Positions 1-5,919 of a stretch of 6,581 nt of DNA are shown here, piece by piece. The notes below the pieces were generated by a model that was not told the origin of the DNA, did not search any database, and saw nothing but the letters and a program-made list of their open reading frames with translations. The DNA comes from Anaerolineae bacterium. Lineage in GTDB: Bacteria > Chloroflexota > Anaerolineae > CG2-30-64-16. Position 1 is the stretch's first letter. The number at the start of each line of letters is the position of its first letter. The translations under genes were made by a program, and so were the position numbers. The DNA lies in the NCBI GenBank assembly GCA_025454565.1, contig JALOOE010000712.1, forward strand, positions 1 through 6,581, in the 5' to 3' direction.

Positions 1-1
1 C

Positions 2-850
2 GAGACAGCACGCGCGGCGGGACTGGACTTCGTCTTCCTCACCGACCACAACACGATCTCCGGCCTGCCCGAAATGGACGTGTCGACCACGTCCGAGCTG
101 CTCGCGGCCGGCGGCATCGAGCTGACCACTTTCTGGGGCCACGCCTTATGCCTGGGCGCGCGCGAGTGGATCGATTGGCGGATCCGACCAGGTGACGGCG
201 GCATGGCGCGCATCGCCGCAGCGGCCTGCGCCGCGGACCACGTCTTCATCATCGCGCATCCGCTGTCGGCGGGCGATCCGGGCTGCACGGGGTGTGCGTG
301 GCGCTTCGGGGAGCTGATGCCGGGCAACGCCCGGTTGGTCGAGATCTGGAACGGACCGTGGCGCGGCGACTCGCACAACGAGGCGGCGCTGGCGCTCTGG
401 TACGACTGGCTCAACCAGGGGCTGCGACTGGCGGCGACGGCCGGCAGCGACACGCACGGCCGCCACGCCTATGCCGCGCGGCCGGGGCTCAACGTGATCT
501 ATGCCGAGAGCCGGACGGAAGCCGCGCTGCTGAAGGCGCTGCGTGCAGGCCGGCTTTATCTCAGCGCCGGGCCGCAGCTCGCGTTCGAGGCGGAAGACGG
601 TCACGGCGCACATTGGAGCATCGGCGACACGGTGGGGCAGCCCGCCATCTTCACGGCGCGCTGGTCCGGCTGTCCGGCCGACGCGCAGATCCGGTTGATC
701 GCCAACGGCCGGCTACTTCGCCAATGGCAGGCCGGCGAGGCGGGCGAATACGCGTGGCCCACAACGCCGGCTGAGGCCAACTGGCTCGTCGTGGAGCTTC
801 GGGGCGGCGACGGCGAGATGCTCGCCGTCACAAATCCGATCTATCTGTGA
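2..850 (+). CDS. PHP-domain metallohydrolase, CehA/McbA-like, 5' end cut by window edge
   Basis: Likely a metal-dependent phosphoesterase or hydrolase of the PHP superfamily; the substrate cannot be told. Reading frame 2 is open from the window edge, so the ATG at 74 is internal: the 24 codons before it encode a core PHP segment ending in FVFLTDHNT. Counting from the first visible codon, likely metal ligands are D15/H16 (TDHN), E40 and H47 (GIELTTFWGH), H86 (IIAHP), and D150/H152 (AGSDTHG), in the order expected of a PHP barrel. A C-terminal section (AALLKALRAGRLYLSAGP, then a probable beta-rich domain) matches the layout of CehA-type proteins. 282 residues are visible. The missing N-terminus should carry the first HxH ligand pair and perhaps a signal peptide. 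The 3' end overlaps the convergent glycosylase gene by 23 bases. Family call is firm; CehA-like subtype is inference. Confidence 0.85.
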   Translation, partial: ETARAAGLDFVFLTDHNTISGLPEMDVSTTSELLAAGGIELTTFWGHALCLGAREWIDWRIRPGDGGMARIAAAACAADHVFIIAHPLSAGDPGCTGCAWRFGELMPGNARLVEIWNGPWRGDSHNEAALALWYDWLNQGLRLAATAGSDTHGRHAYAARPGLNVIYAESRTEAALLKALRAGRLYLSAGPQLAFEAEDGHGAHWSIGDTVGQPAIFTARWSGCPADAQIRLIANGRLLRQWQAGEAGEYAWPTTPAEANWLVVELRGGDGEMLAVTNPIYL

Positions 851-2078
851 CCTGCAGACGCTCGCGCAAGGCGGCCGGCTCGACCGCCGAGACATCCAAA
901 CTGCGCGCATCCGCCATATGCGCCAGGCGCGCCAGGCCGCGCCCCAACGCGGCCGCGAAATCGAGATCGCGGCCCGTCACCTCTTGCTCCAGCCAGAAAC
1001 CCTTGACCGCCAGCGTGCCGGTCGCCCGGTCGAGCTTCGGATCAAGCCGCGCGACGAGCCGGTCGCCGTAGAGGATCGGCAATGTGTAATAGCCCCAACG
1101 CCGAGACGCCGCGGGTTTGTAGACCTCCCAGACGTAGTCGAAGTCGAACAGCGTCTTCGCCCGGCGGCGCGCGCTGACGATCTCCAGCGGGGCCAGAAAG
1201 GTCACCTCCTCCTCGGTCGTCGGCCCCACAGGCCGCCAGGCATCCGGCGTCTCGCCACGCGCCAGCGCAGCCAGAAGCGGCAGATCGGCTGCGGGCAGGT
1301 AGCGTGGCTCCGGATCGCCTTCGATCAGCACAGCCGCGATCTCGCCCTCCTCCATTAATCGCGCCACCCAACCGGCGGCCTCATCGGGATTCAGCTTGCG
1401 CGCCAACAGATCGCCGAAGACGCGCGCCCGGCAAAGCCCCTGGAAGGCGATCTGCTTGCGGATCAGGAAATACTCGGCCTCGGCCAGCGACGCCTCGTGA
1501 TCGAACTCGGCCGGCGCGATGTGTTCGCGGAAGTCGTAGACTCGAGCGAAGTTGGCCCGATGATGGGTCATCAGCTCGCCCGTCAGCCACAAATAGTAGA
1601 GCGCCAGCCCCGCATCGTGGCTTGCCCGATAGCTCGTCACCTTCTTGCCGCCGGCCAGATCGCGGCTGCCGAGTGGCCCGCGCGCGCGGAGCGCCTGTCG
1701 CACCCCATCGAGCAGCGGCCCGTGCGCCGCCGCAAAGGTCGCCCAGCGCGGGGCCGCGGCTCGCCGCCGCATGATGGGCCGCCAATAAGGCAGCTCGGCC
1801 ATCGACGCGATAAAGAGCCACTCGCCGTAGTCAAAGGCGACGCGATCACGATAGAGGAGCTCGTCCAGGAGCGCGGGCCGATAGCCGGCCACGCGACTGT
1901 GCAGGGCTAGATCATGGCTGCGTGCGACGACGTTGAGCGGATCGACCTGGATCAACTCGGCGCAGCGAATGGCTTGCGCCGTGCCCGCTTTGCCGGCAAA
2001 TCGTCGACCCGGCCACAGGCCCTGGCGTCCCAACACATACCGGCGCATCACCTGAACAGAAATCGTGGGTGCGGTCAA
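828..2078 (-). CDS. YcaQ/AlkZ-like winged-helix DNA glycosylase family protein (HTH_42)
   Basis: Predicted cytoplasmic protein of the HTH_42 superfamily, whose studied members (E. coli YcaQ, Streptomyces AlkZ) are DNA glycosylases that unhook interstrand crosslinks and remove bulky alkyl adducts. The protein is about 416 residues, close to E. coli YcaQ (about 410), and uninterrupted. The stretch AELIQVDPLNVVARSHDL contains the catalytic-type Q-hydrophobic-D motif (QVD), which points to the YcaQ-like rather than the AlkZ-like (QxQ) branch. Other family-typical pieces are NFARVYDFREHI in the middle and YGDRLVARLDPKLDR near the C-terminus. An in-frame ATG at 2093 would add five residues, but the TTG at 2078 has a strong AAGGAG six bases upstream and was preferred. 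It is divergent from the MATE gene and convergent with the PHP gene, so probably monocistronic. Family assignment is firm; the exact lesion repaired is unknown. Confidence 0.88.
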   Translation of the reverse strand: MTAPTISVQVMRRYVLGRQGLWPGRRFAGKAGTAQAIRCAELIQVDPLNVVARSHDLALHSRVAGYRPALLDELLYRDRVAFDYGEWLFIASMAELPYWRPIMRRRAAAPRWATFAAAHGPLLDGVRQALRARGPLGSRDLAGGKKVTSYRASHDAGLALYYLWLTGELMTHHRANFARVYDFREHIAPAEFDHEASLAEAEYFLIRKQIAFQGLCRARVFGDLLARKLNPDEAAGWVARLMEEGEIAAVLIEGDPEPRYLPAADLPLLAALARGETPDAWRPVGPTTEEEVTFLAPLEIVSARRRAKTLFDFDYVWEVYKPAASRRWGYYTLPILYGDRLVARLDPKLDRATGTLAVKGFWLEQEVTGRDLDFAAALGRGLARLAHMADARSLDVSAVEPAALRERLQVTDRSDL

Positions 2079-2084
2079 GCTGGT

Positions 2085-2090
2085 CTCCTT
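2085..2090 (-). promoter_or_regulatory. Shine-Dalgarno AAGGAG deciding a TTG start for the glycosylase gene
   Basis: The minus strand reads ATG-AAGGAG-ACCAGC-TTG. The AAGGAG lies inside the codons following the ATG at 2093 and exactly six bases before the TTG at 2078. The ATG has no purine-rich site upstream of it (CAGCACCCGG). This favours the TTG, giving a protein that begins MTAPTISVQVMRRYV. Confidence 0.6.
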
Positions 2091-2115
2091 CATCCGGGTG
2101 CTGCCCGCCGCCGGC

Positions 2116-2124
2116 TGCTATACT
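2116..2124 (+). promoter_or_regulatory. Candidate extended -10 promoter for the MATE gene
   Basis: TGCTATACT fits the extended -10 pattern TGn-TATAAT with one mismatch and is the only AT-rich hexamer in a G+C-rich divergent intergenic region. No good -35 hexamer lies 16-18 bases upstream, as is common for extended -10 promoters. It would give a leader of roughly 145 bases ahead of the MATE start, containing the dyads at 2222-2248. The same A/T patch could instead serve the divergent glycosylase gene. Confidence 0.4.
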
Positions 2125-2221
2125 TAGCCTCGCACTGGCACGCGGGCGTCCGTCCCGACGCCGCCCGTCCCGAAGGCGTGCCGCGTACACGTTTCCCCCG
2201 CTGCAGAAGGCCAGACGCCAG

Positions 2222-2248
2222 ACCTGACAGGTGGCTCCGCTGACAGCG
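2222..2248. promoter_or_regulatory. Two related 11-base dyads upstream of the MATE gene (operator candidate)
   Basis: ACCTGACAGGT (2222-2232) and CGCTGACAGCG (2238-2248) are each perfectly self-complementary around a central A, and they share the core CTGACAG. Their centres are 16 bases apart, about one and a half helical turns. They end 28 bases before the MATE start codon. A 7-base tandem direct repeat, GCCAGAC twice, lies directly before them and overlaps the first dyad by two bases (2210-2223). Such a pair is typical of dimeric repressor sites, but no regulator gene is in view, and the arms could also fold as small RNA hairpins in the leader. Confidence 0.35.
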
Positions 2249-2261
2249 CGGCTGGCAACCT

Positions 2262-2269
2262 GGGAGAGG
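2262..2269 (+). promoter_or_regulatory. Ribosome binding site of the MATE gene
   Basis: GGGAGAGG, seven bases before the ATG at 2277, supports that start. It keeps an N-terminal tail of about 25 residues ahead of the first membrane segment. Confidence 0.6.
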
Positions 2270-2276
2270 TCTCGGC

Positions 2277-3656
2277 ATGTCGCTTCGCACCCTTAGTCAA
2301 CGTCTCGGCTTCGGCCAACGATCGCTCGATATCACCCACGGCCGGCTGCGCGACAACATCTGGCAGTTGAGCTGGCCGCTGATGATCAGCTCCGGCCTGT
2401 CATTCTTCCCCGGCTTATATGACGCCTACTGGTTGGGCCGCCTGGGGCCGTATGCCCTCGGCGCGGCAACGCTCGCCATCTCTCTGCGCATTACGCTCAT
2501 CAGCGTGCTGATGGCGCTCAGCGGCGCGAGCGCCGCGGTCATCAGCCGCTTCGTGGGCGCTCGCGACCATGAGCTGGCGAACCGGGCCGCGACGCAGGCG
2601 GTCATCCTGTTTATCGTGGCGTCGGGCGGCCTGGGCATCCTCGGCTTGATTTTCATCGAGTCGCTCGTGACCCTGGCCGGGGCCAGCGGCGACCTGCTCG
2701 CGCCCACCATCGCCTACGGTCGAGTCATCTTCGCGGGCCTGATCGCCATGGAGATGGTGCCCAGCATGGGCAACATGCTGAGTTCCTCCGGCAATCCACA
2801 GCTTTCGCTCCAGATGAACCTGCTGACACTCTTCTCGTTCCTGGTGCTGGAGCCGCTGCTGATCGGGCTGGGTTGGGGCGTGACGGGGGCCGCGCTGGCG
2901 CTGGTGCTGGCGAATACGGCGGGGATGTGCTACGGACTCTATCTGCTGGCAAGCGGCCGGGCCGCGGTGCGGATCGAATGGCGCTATGCCCGCCCGGATT
3001 GGCGCATGATGAAACGCATCCTGCGCATCGCCTTGCCCGGCGTCGTGCAGCGCGGTATCCCCAACCTGGCGAACACCATCCTGATGCGTTTCATGGCGGG
3101 CTACGGCGCGGCGCCCCTGGCCGCATTCAGCCTGTTCGGTCGGCAGACGGGGTTGCTGTTGATCCCCGCCAGCGGGTTGATCGGCGCCGCCCCGGCCATG
3201 GTGGGGCAGAACCTCGGCGCGCAACAGCCGGAGCGCGCCGACCGCGCCGTCAACCTCATCGCCCGCGCGGCGGTCCTCATCGCCAGCCTGCTCCTGGGCC
3301 TGCTGGCGATCTTCGCCGAGCCGGTCATGGCGCTCTTCACGCAGGACCCGGCGACCATCGCCGCGGGTGTCCACGCGATCCGGGTGCTGGCGCTCTATCG
3401 CGTGCTGATGACGCTGGGTATGGTCATGGATGGCGGGCTGACGGGCGCGGGGGACACCGTATCGCCGATGGTGGTCAACTTCATCGCGCTCTGGTTGGTG
3501 ATGCTACCTGCCGTGTGGCTGCTCTCCACCTACTTTGGCTGGGGCGTGAACGGCATCTGGTGGGGTCTGGTGATCGGCATGGGCGTGCAGGCGCTGCTGA
3601 TGACGCTGCGCTTCCGGCAAGGCCGCTGGCAGCCATCACGAAAGCCTGTCGAATAA
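2277..3656 (+). CDS. MATE family efflux transporter
   Basis: Inner-membrane multidrug or metabolite exporter of the MATE family, driven by a Na+ or H+ gradient; substrate unknown. At 459 residues it has the usual family length. The hydrophobicity pattern fits twelve membrane helices in two similar halves, each starting with an amphipathic segment (NIWQLSWPLMISS at 28-40; MKRILRIALPGVVQRG at 245-260). Typical MATE signatures are ISRFVGARD (89-97) in the first half and MVGQNLGAQ (308-316) plus GGLTGAGDTVSPM (386-398) in the second. The frame is intact and codon use is strongly G/C-ending like its left neighbours. It has its own ribosome site and is divergent from the glycosylase gene; the next plus-strand gene is not in view, so it is probably transcribed alone. 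The last 21 bases overlap a minus-strand small ORF. The family call is secure; which coupling ion it uses cannot be read with confidence. Confidence 0.95.
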   Translation: MSLRTLSQRLGFGQRSLDITHGRLRDNIWQLSWPLMISSGLSFFPGLYDAYWLGRLGPYALGAATLAISLRITLISVLMALSGASAAVISRFVGARDHELANRAATQAVILFIVASGGLGILGLIFIESLVTLAGASGDLLAPTIAYGRVIFAGLIAMEMVPSMGNMLSSSGNPQLSLQMNLLTLFSFLVLEPLLIGLGWGVTGAALALVLANTAGMCYGLYLLASGRAAVRIEWRYARPDWRMMKRILRIALPGVVQRGIPNLANTILMRFMAGYGAAPLAAFSLFGRQTGLLLIPASGLIGAAPAMVGQNLGAQQPERADRAVNLIARAAVLIASLLLGLLAIFAEPVMALFTQDPATIAAGVHAIRVLALYRVLMTLGMVMDGGLTGAGDTVSPMVVNFIALWLVMLPAVWLLSTYFGWGVNGIWWGLVIGMGVQALLMTLRFRQGRWQPSRKPVE

Positions 3657-3800
3657 GTCTGCCAGGCGCAGGGCTGGCTCAGGCTCCGGCCAAGCCAGTG
3701 CAAAGTATTCGTCTTTGAAGATCTGCCCCAACTCTGCCAGCCCATCTAGGGTTTCTGTCACTTCGGTCAGACGTATTTGGATCTGGCGTGTTCTCCTCAT
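3636..3800 (-). CDS. Small 54-residue protein translationally coupled to the GNAT gene
   Basis: I do not recognise this protein. The ORF begins with ATG at 3800 inside the stop of the GNAT gene (ATGA overlap) and ends with TGA at 3636, 21 bases inside the 3' end of the convergent MATE gene. It starts MRRTRQIQIRLTEV, continues with a probable amphipathic helix (TETLDGLAELGQIF) and ends with an aromatic/proline patch (EYFALAWPEPEPAL) and a second helix (RLADLFDRLS). It is mildly acidic (10 Asp/Glu, 7 Lys/Arg), with no membrane segment or signal. There is no strong ribosome site of its own, so translation would depend on termination-reinitiation after GNAT. It fills the whole gap between the two neighbours, which supports it being real. 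Alternatives are a C-terminal extension split from GNAT by a frameshift, or chance. A short basic strand followed by a helix recalls ribbon-helix-helix proteins, but this is too weak to claim. Confidence 0.5.
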   Translation of the reverse strand: MRRTRQIQIRLTEVTETLDGLAELGQIFKDEYFALAWPEPEPALRLADLFDRLS

Positions 3801-4426
3801 GGAGACAGCTCAAGGTCTTCATCCTTCAGATCGCCAAAGTTGAAAACGGCCATTTCCTCATCCGCCACTTCAATGAAACCAAAATGCCTGCCTTGCGGAT
3901 CACCGTGAGAACGTACCCGGTTTCCACGCGGCACCAGCCGCAGTTGCCGCTCCGGCCCAAGCACCACGAAATTCACCAACTGGAAACCGGCCTTTCCAAT
4001 ACCGCGTTGGGAGGCGTAATTATCCACCCGATGACCAATCCAGAACTTTTCCGCTTCACCTTGTTCCGAGCGAAGGATGGCTTGAAGCAGGTGGGGATAA
4101 ATTCCGCGCCCACGCGCGCCCTCGAGTGTGAAGAAATCCCATAGACCACGATCGGGCGATGTTATCGGCCAAAACACGTCAGCCACCCCCACAGAATTGG
4201 CGCCACTCCAACCGTAGCCAACAGGCTCATCTTCGATATAGGCCACATACGCCGTATTCGCATCGCTTAACCGTGCCTCAATCTTCGCAAGGTTCAAATT
4301 GTGCAGATCAGCCAATAAGGGCACATCCGCCACACGCTCACAGCGAAATTCCGGCAGGGGGAGCAGCAAGGGGAGATCATCGCCGCGCCACCAAGTATAG
4401 GTTATCGCCAAAATCGAATGGGGCAT
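3797..4426 (-). CDS. GNAT family N-acetyltransferase
   Basis: Predicted cytoplasmic acetyl-CoA-dependent N-acetyltransferase; acceptor substrate unknown. The 209-residue product has the GNAT core: a receptor-side region (FRCERVADVPLLADLHNLNLAKIEARL, 27-53), the strand YVAYIEDEPVGYGWSG (60-75), the strand WDFFTLEGARGRGIYPHLL (96-114) whose RGRGIY matches the acetyl-CoA pyrophosphate loop, and DNYASQRGIGKAGF (135-148), the usual Asn plus C-terminal helix motif. A C-terminal tail of about 50 residues extends past the core. The ATG at 4426 has AAGGA seven bases upstream and was chosen over an in-frame TTG at 4447 that would overlap the preceding pseudogene. The gene follows the broken PIG-L gene after a 24-base gap and is coupled to a small ORF at its stop. 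Its base composition (about 47-52% G+C in sampled 60-base rows) is well below that of the left and right flanks, suggesting transfer. Confidence 0.85.
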   Translation of the reverse strand: MPHSILAITYTWWRGDDLPLLLPLPEFRCERVADVPLLADLHNLNLAKIEARLSDANTAYVAYIEDEPVGYGWSGANSVGVADVFWPITSPDRGLWDFFTLEGARGRGIYPHLLQAILRSEQGEAEKFWIGHRVDNYASQRGIGKAGFQLVNFVVLGPERQLRLVPRGNRVRSHGDPQGRHFGFIEVADEEMAVFNFGDLKDEDLELSP

Positions 4427-4433
4427 TCTGTTT

Positions 4434-4438
4434 TCCTT
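4434..4438 (-). promoter_or_regulatory. Ribosome binding site of the GNAT gene
   Basis: AAGGA on the minus strand, seven bases before the ATG at 4426, decides that start over the in-frame TTG at 4447, which lies upstream of this site. Confidence 0.6.
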
Positions 4439-4455
4439 TTTGAGCAACGCTCAAA
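4439..4455. repeat. Short perfect hairpin at the PIG-L/GNAT junction
   Basis: TTTGAGC-AAC-GCTCAAA forms a 7-base stem with a 3-base loop. It spans the stop codon of the PIG-L remnant and ends next to the GNAT ribosome site. No T-tract follows it on either strand, so it is not a standard terminator. It could affect GNAT translation or mark the junction where the PIG-L C-terminus was lost. Confidence 0.4.
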
Positions 4456-4889
4456 CTTGTGTGCAGCCTAACACCACATTGACCTGATCGTCGGGCCAGC
4501 CTCGGGCGCCGCCCTCTTCGAACCGGTCGAACTGGCTGGTATCCATCTCCAGCGCAGCCATCTCATCCCGCATCCGCAGGAAAGCGGGCGCATTGATGTA
4601 GGCGCGCGGATCGGCGTTTTCAGCCGAGTCAACCATCCCTGAGTCGCGGTAGCCCAGGAAGATCAGCTCACTGATGCCCATCCGGCAGCACAGCGCAACT
4701 CCCCTTCACGCACCTCGCCCAACGTCTCGGGCGTGGCGCCCGTGCCTTCAGCGATCTCCCCGACCTCACCCCGCGTGGTGCAGACGAGGGTGACGCACGT
4801 CCCATCGGAAGCGAAGCGGCGATCGTGCCCCCCATGCCGAACGCTTCGTCGTCCGGATGGGCAAAAAGAGCTAAAAGAGTTCGAGTCAT
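4451..4889 (-). pseudogene. Decayed PIG-L/LmbE family deacetylase (two frameshifts, internal deletion)
   Basis: Remnant of a zinc-dependent N-acetylglucosaminyl-type deacetylase of the PIG-L/LmbE family. The start (ATG at 4889, GAGGGA eight bases upstream) encodes MTRTLLALFAHPDDEAFGMGG with the zinc and catalytic motif HPDDE at residues 11-15. Near 4818-4820 one base is missing: family-like sequence resumes in another frame (RFASDGTCVTLVCTTRGEVGE and on to EVREGELRCAA). Near 4682 a second shift moves to a third frame (MGISELIFLGYRDSGMVDS). After NADPRAYINAP the expected central part with the second HxxDH zinc motif is absent, and the frame jumps to a piece (RMRDEMAALEMDTSQF, then WPDDQV) that resembles a later part of such proteins, then stops at 4451. 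Intact relatives are about 230-290 residues; about 145 codons remain. The loss of the second zinc motif makes activity very unlikely even if the frameshifts were sequencing errors. Confidence 0.82.
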
Positions 4890-4938
4890 AGCTTCATTCC
4901 CTCATCGACCGGTGCTGGTTCAACAATGTGTCACGGTA

Positions 4939-4993
4939 TTCACCACGGAGACACGGAGATTACTCCGGGACCTCTCCGCACCTCTGTGGTGAA
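4939..4993. repeat. 55-base imperfect palindromic repeat (CACGGAG type)
   Basis: The left arm at 4939-4958 (TTCACCACGGAGACACGGAG) and the right arm at 4974-4993 are inverted copies matching at 16 of 20 positions, separated by 15 bases. A nested 5-base stem, CGGAG-ATTA-CTCCG (4954-4967), offers an alternative fold. This resembles the widespread family of intergenic palindromes in environmental bacteria that read like CTCCGTG...CTCTGTGGTGAA; that link is from memory of such sequences and unchecked. It lies 32 bases past the stop of the NmrA-like gene and could form a hairpin at its mRNA end, but no T-tract follows. The rest of 4890-5025 holds only the leader of the PIG-L remnant. Confidence 0.65.
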
Positions 4994-5025
4994 AATCTGG
5001 TGCGCGTTTGGTATCGGTGTTCGGC

Positions 5026-5892
5026 TTACCGCCACACAGCCGCGTGATCTTGCGCGAACTGTTCGAGGGTAATCTGCGGACGGCCCAGGACGTGGGCCAC
5101 ATCGGGCGAAACGGCGGCGGCCCAGCCCTGTCGAACGCCGCTAAAGAGGTTCGAGAACATCGCGACCTGCTCCGGCTTCCATCCTTGTGACGTCAGCGAG
5201 TTGCGAAAATCCTCGTCCGAGAGCGCGACGTAGCGGATCGGCTTACCCGCGGCCCGCGACAGAATCTCGGCGGCCTCGCCGTAAGTCCAGGCTTGCCCAC
5301 TGGTCAGCGCATAGGCTTTCCCATGGTGTCCCGGCTCTGTCAGGGCCGCAATGCCAACCGCCGCGATGTCCCGCGCGTCGATGAAGCTCGTCTTGGCGTC
5401 GGCTGCCGGCAAGTAGATGCCGCCCATGCCGGTGATCATCGGCGCAATGAAGCCGCTGCTGAAGTTCTGCATGAACCAGCTCGGCCTCAGGAACGTGTAG
5501 CCGATGCCCGATTTCTCGATATAGTGCTCCACCTGGCGCAGTGGATTCGTCTCGTCCATCTCGACCCCGCGCGCGGTCATGTATACAATGTGACGCACGC
5601 CCGCGGCCTTAGCCCGATCCACGAACGGCATCAGCGCCTGGTCAGGGGCGGTGTCGCCGGTGACAGCCAACAGCCAGATGCGATCCACCGCCGCCAACGC
5701 CGCGTCGAAGGTTTCGGGCCGGCCGAAATCAAGCGGCACGACCTGCACCCCGGCGTGGGCGCCGAACATCTCCCTGGCTTTCTCGGGCGTATGCGCCCCT
5801 GCTTTGACGGTCTCGCCCCTGGCGATTAATCCCTTGACGACTTCGGAACCGGTCTTGCCGGTCGCGCCTGTAACCAAAACTGACTTGCTCAT
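5026..5892 (-). CDS. NmrA-like atypical SDR, NAD(P)-binding oxidoreductase
   Basis: Predicted cytoplasmic NAD(P)H-binding protein of the NmrA/QorB-like branch of atypical short-chain dehydrogenases, which includes quinone reductases and redox-sensing proteins; the substrate is unknown. The complete 288-residue product opens with a Rossmann fold: MSKSVLVTGATGKTG carries the glycine motif at 8-15. Further family marks are LMPFVDRAKAAGVRHIVYMTARGV (87-110), YTFLRPSWFMQNF (132-144), TSFIDARDIAAVGIAALTEP (168-187) and GKAYALTSGQAWTYGEAAEIL (191-211). The classical SDR YxxxK pair is not apparent at the usual place, as is normal for this branch. The ATG at 5892 has AAAGGA six bases upstream. The stop of the upstream NmrA-like gene is 27 bases away, so the two probably share a transcript. 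C-terminus and length are normal. Confidence 0.9.
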   Translation of the reverse strand: MSKSVLVTGATGKTGSEVVKGLIARGETVKAGAHTPEKAREMFGAHAGVQVVPLDFGRPETFDAALAAVDRIWLLAVTGDTAPDQALMPFVDRAKAAGVRHIVYMTARGVEMDETNPLRQVEHYIEKSGIGYTFLRPSWFMQNFSSGFIAPMITGMGGIYLPAADAKTSFIDARDIAAVGIAALTEPGHHGKAYALTSGQAWTYGEAAEILSRAAGKPIRYVALSDEDFRNSLTSQGWKPEQVAMFSNLFSGVRQGWAAAVSPDVAHVLGRPQITLEQFAQDHAAVWR

Positions 5893-5898
5893 CTCATG

Positions 5899-5904
5899 TC
5901 CTTT
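5899..5904 (-). promoter_or_regulatory. Ribosome binding site of the complete NmrA-like gene
   Basis: AAAGGA on the minus strand, six bases ahead of the ATG at 5892 and within the 27-base gap between the two NmrA-like genes, supports independent initiation within one transcript. Confidence 0.6.
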
Positions 5905-5919
5905 CGTAATAGGCTGGGT

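Noticed and set aside
2224..2245. CTGACA hexamers upstream of MATE as -35 boxes
   Set aside because: Although close to TTGACA, neither has a -10-like hexamer 16-18 bases downstream; the positions there are G+C-rich.
2415..3374. Long open frame of 319 codons on the minus strand inside the MATE gene
   Set aside because: It is an antisense shadow of a G+C-rich gene: the product is low-complexity, rich in Arg, Gln, His, Ala and Gly, with no recognisable motif, while the plus-strand frame is a clear MATE protein.
3674..3698. Inverted repeat CTGGCT...AGCCAG after the MATE stop as a terminator
   Set aside because: The stem is only six bases with a 13-base loop and no T-tract, and the region is better explained as part of the small minus-strand ORF.
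2873..3718. Plus-strand open frame of 281 codons overlapping the second half of the MATE gene
   Set aside because: It is in a shifted frame with Arg/Gly/Pro/Ala-rich composition and no motif; the overlapping MATE frame explains the sequence.
3788..4144. Plus-strand open frame of 118 codons opposite the GNAT gene
   Set aside because: It has no ribosome site or family features and lies opposite a well-supported GNAT gene.
3636..4426. GNAT plus small ORF as a TacT-type toxin-antitoxin pair
   Set aside because: Known GNAT toxins are shorter and their ribbon-helix-helix antitoxin gene normally lies upstream; here the small ORF is downstream and lacks a clear DNA-binding fold.
5293..5829. Plus-strand open frame of 178 codons opposite the NmrA-like gene
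   Set aside because: Its His/Arg-rich product shows no motif and the minus-strand frame is a clear NmrA-like protein.
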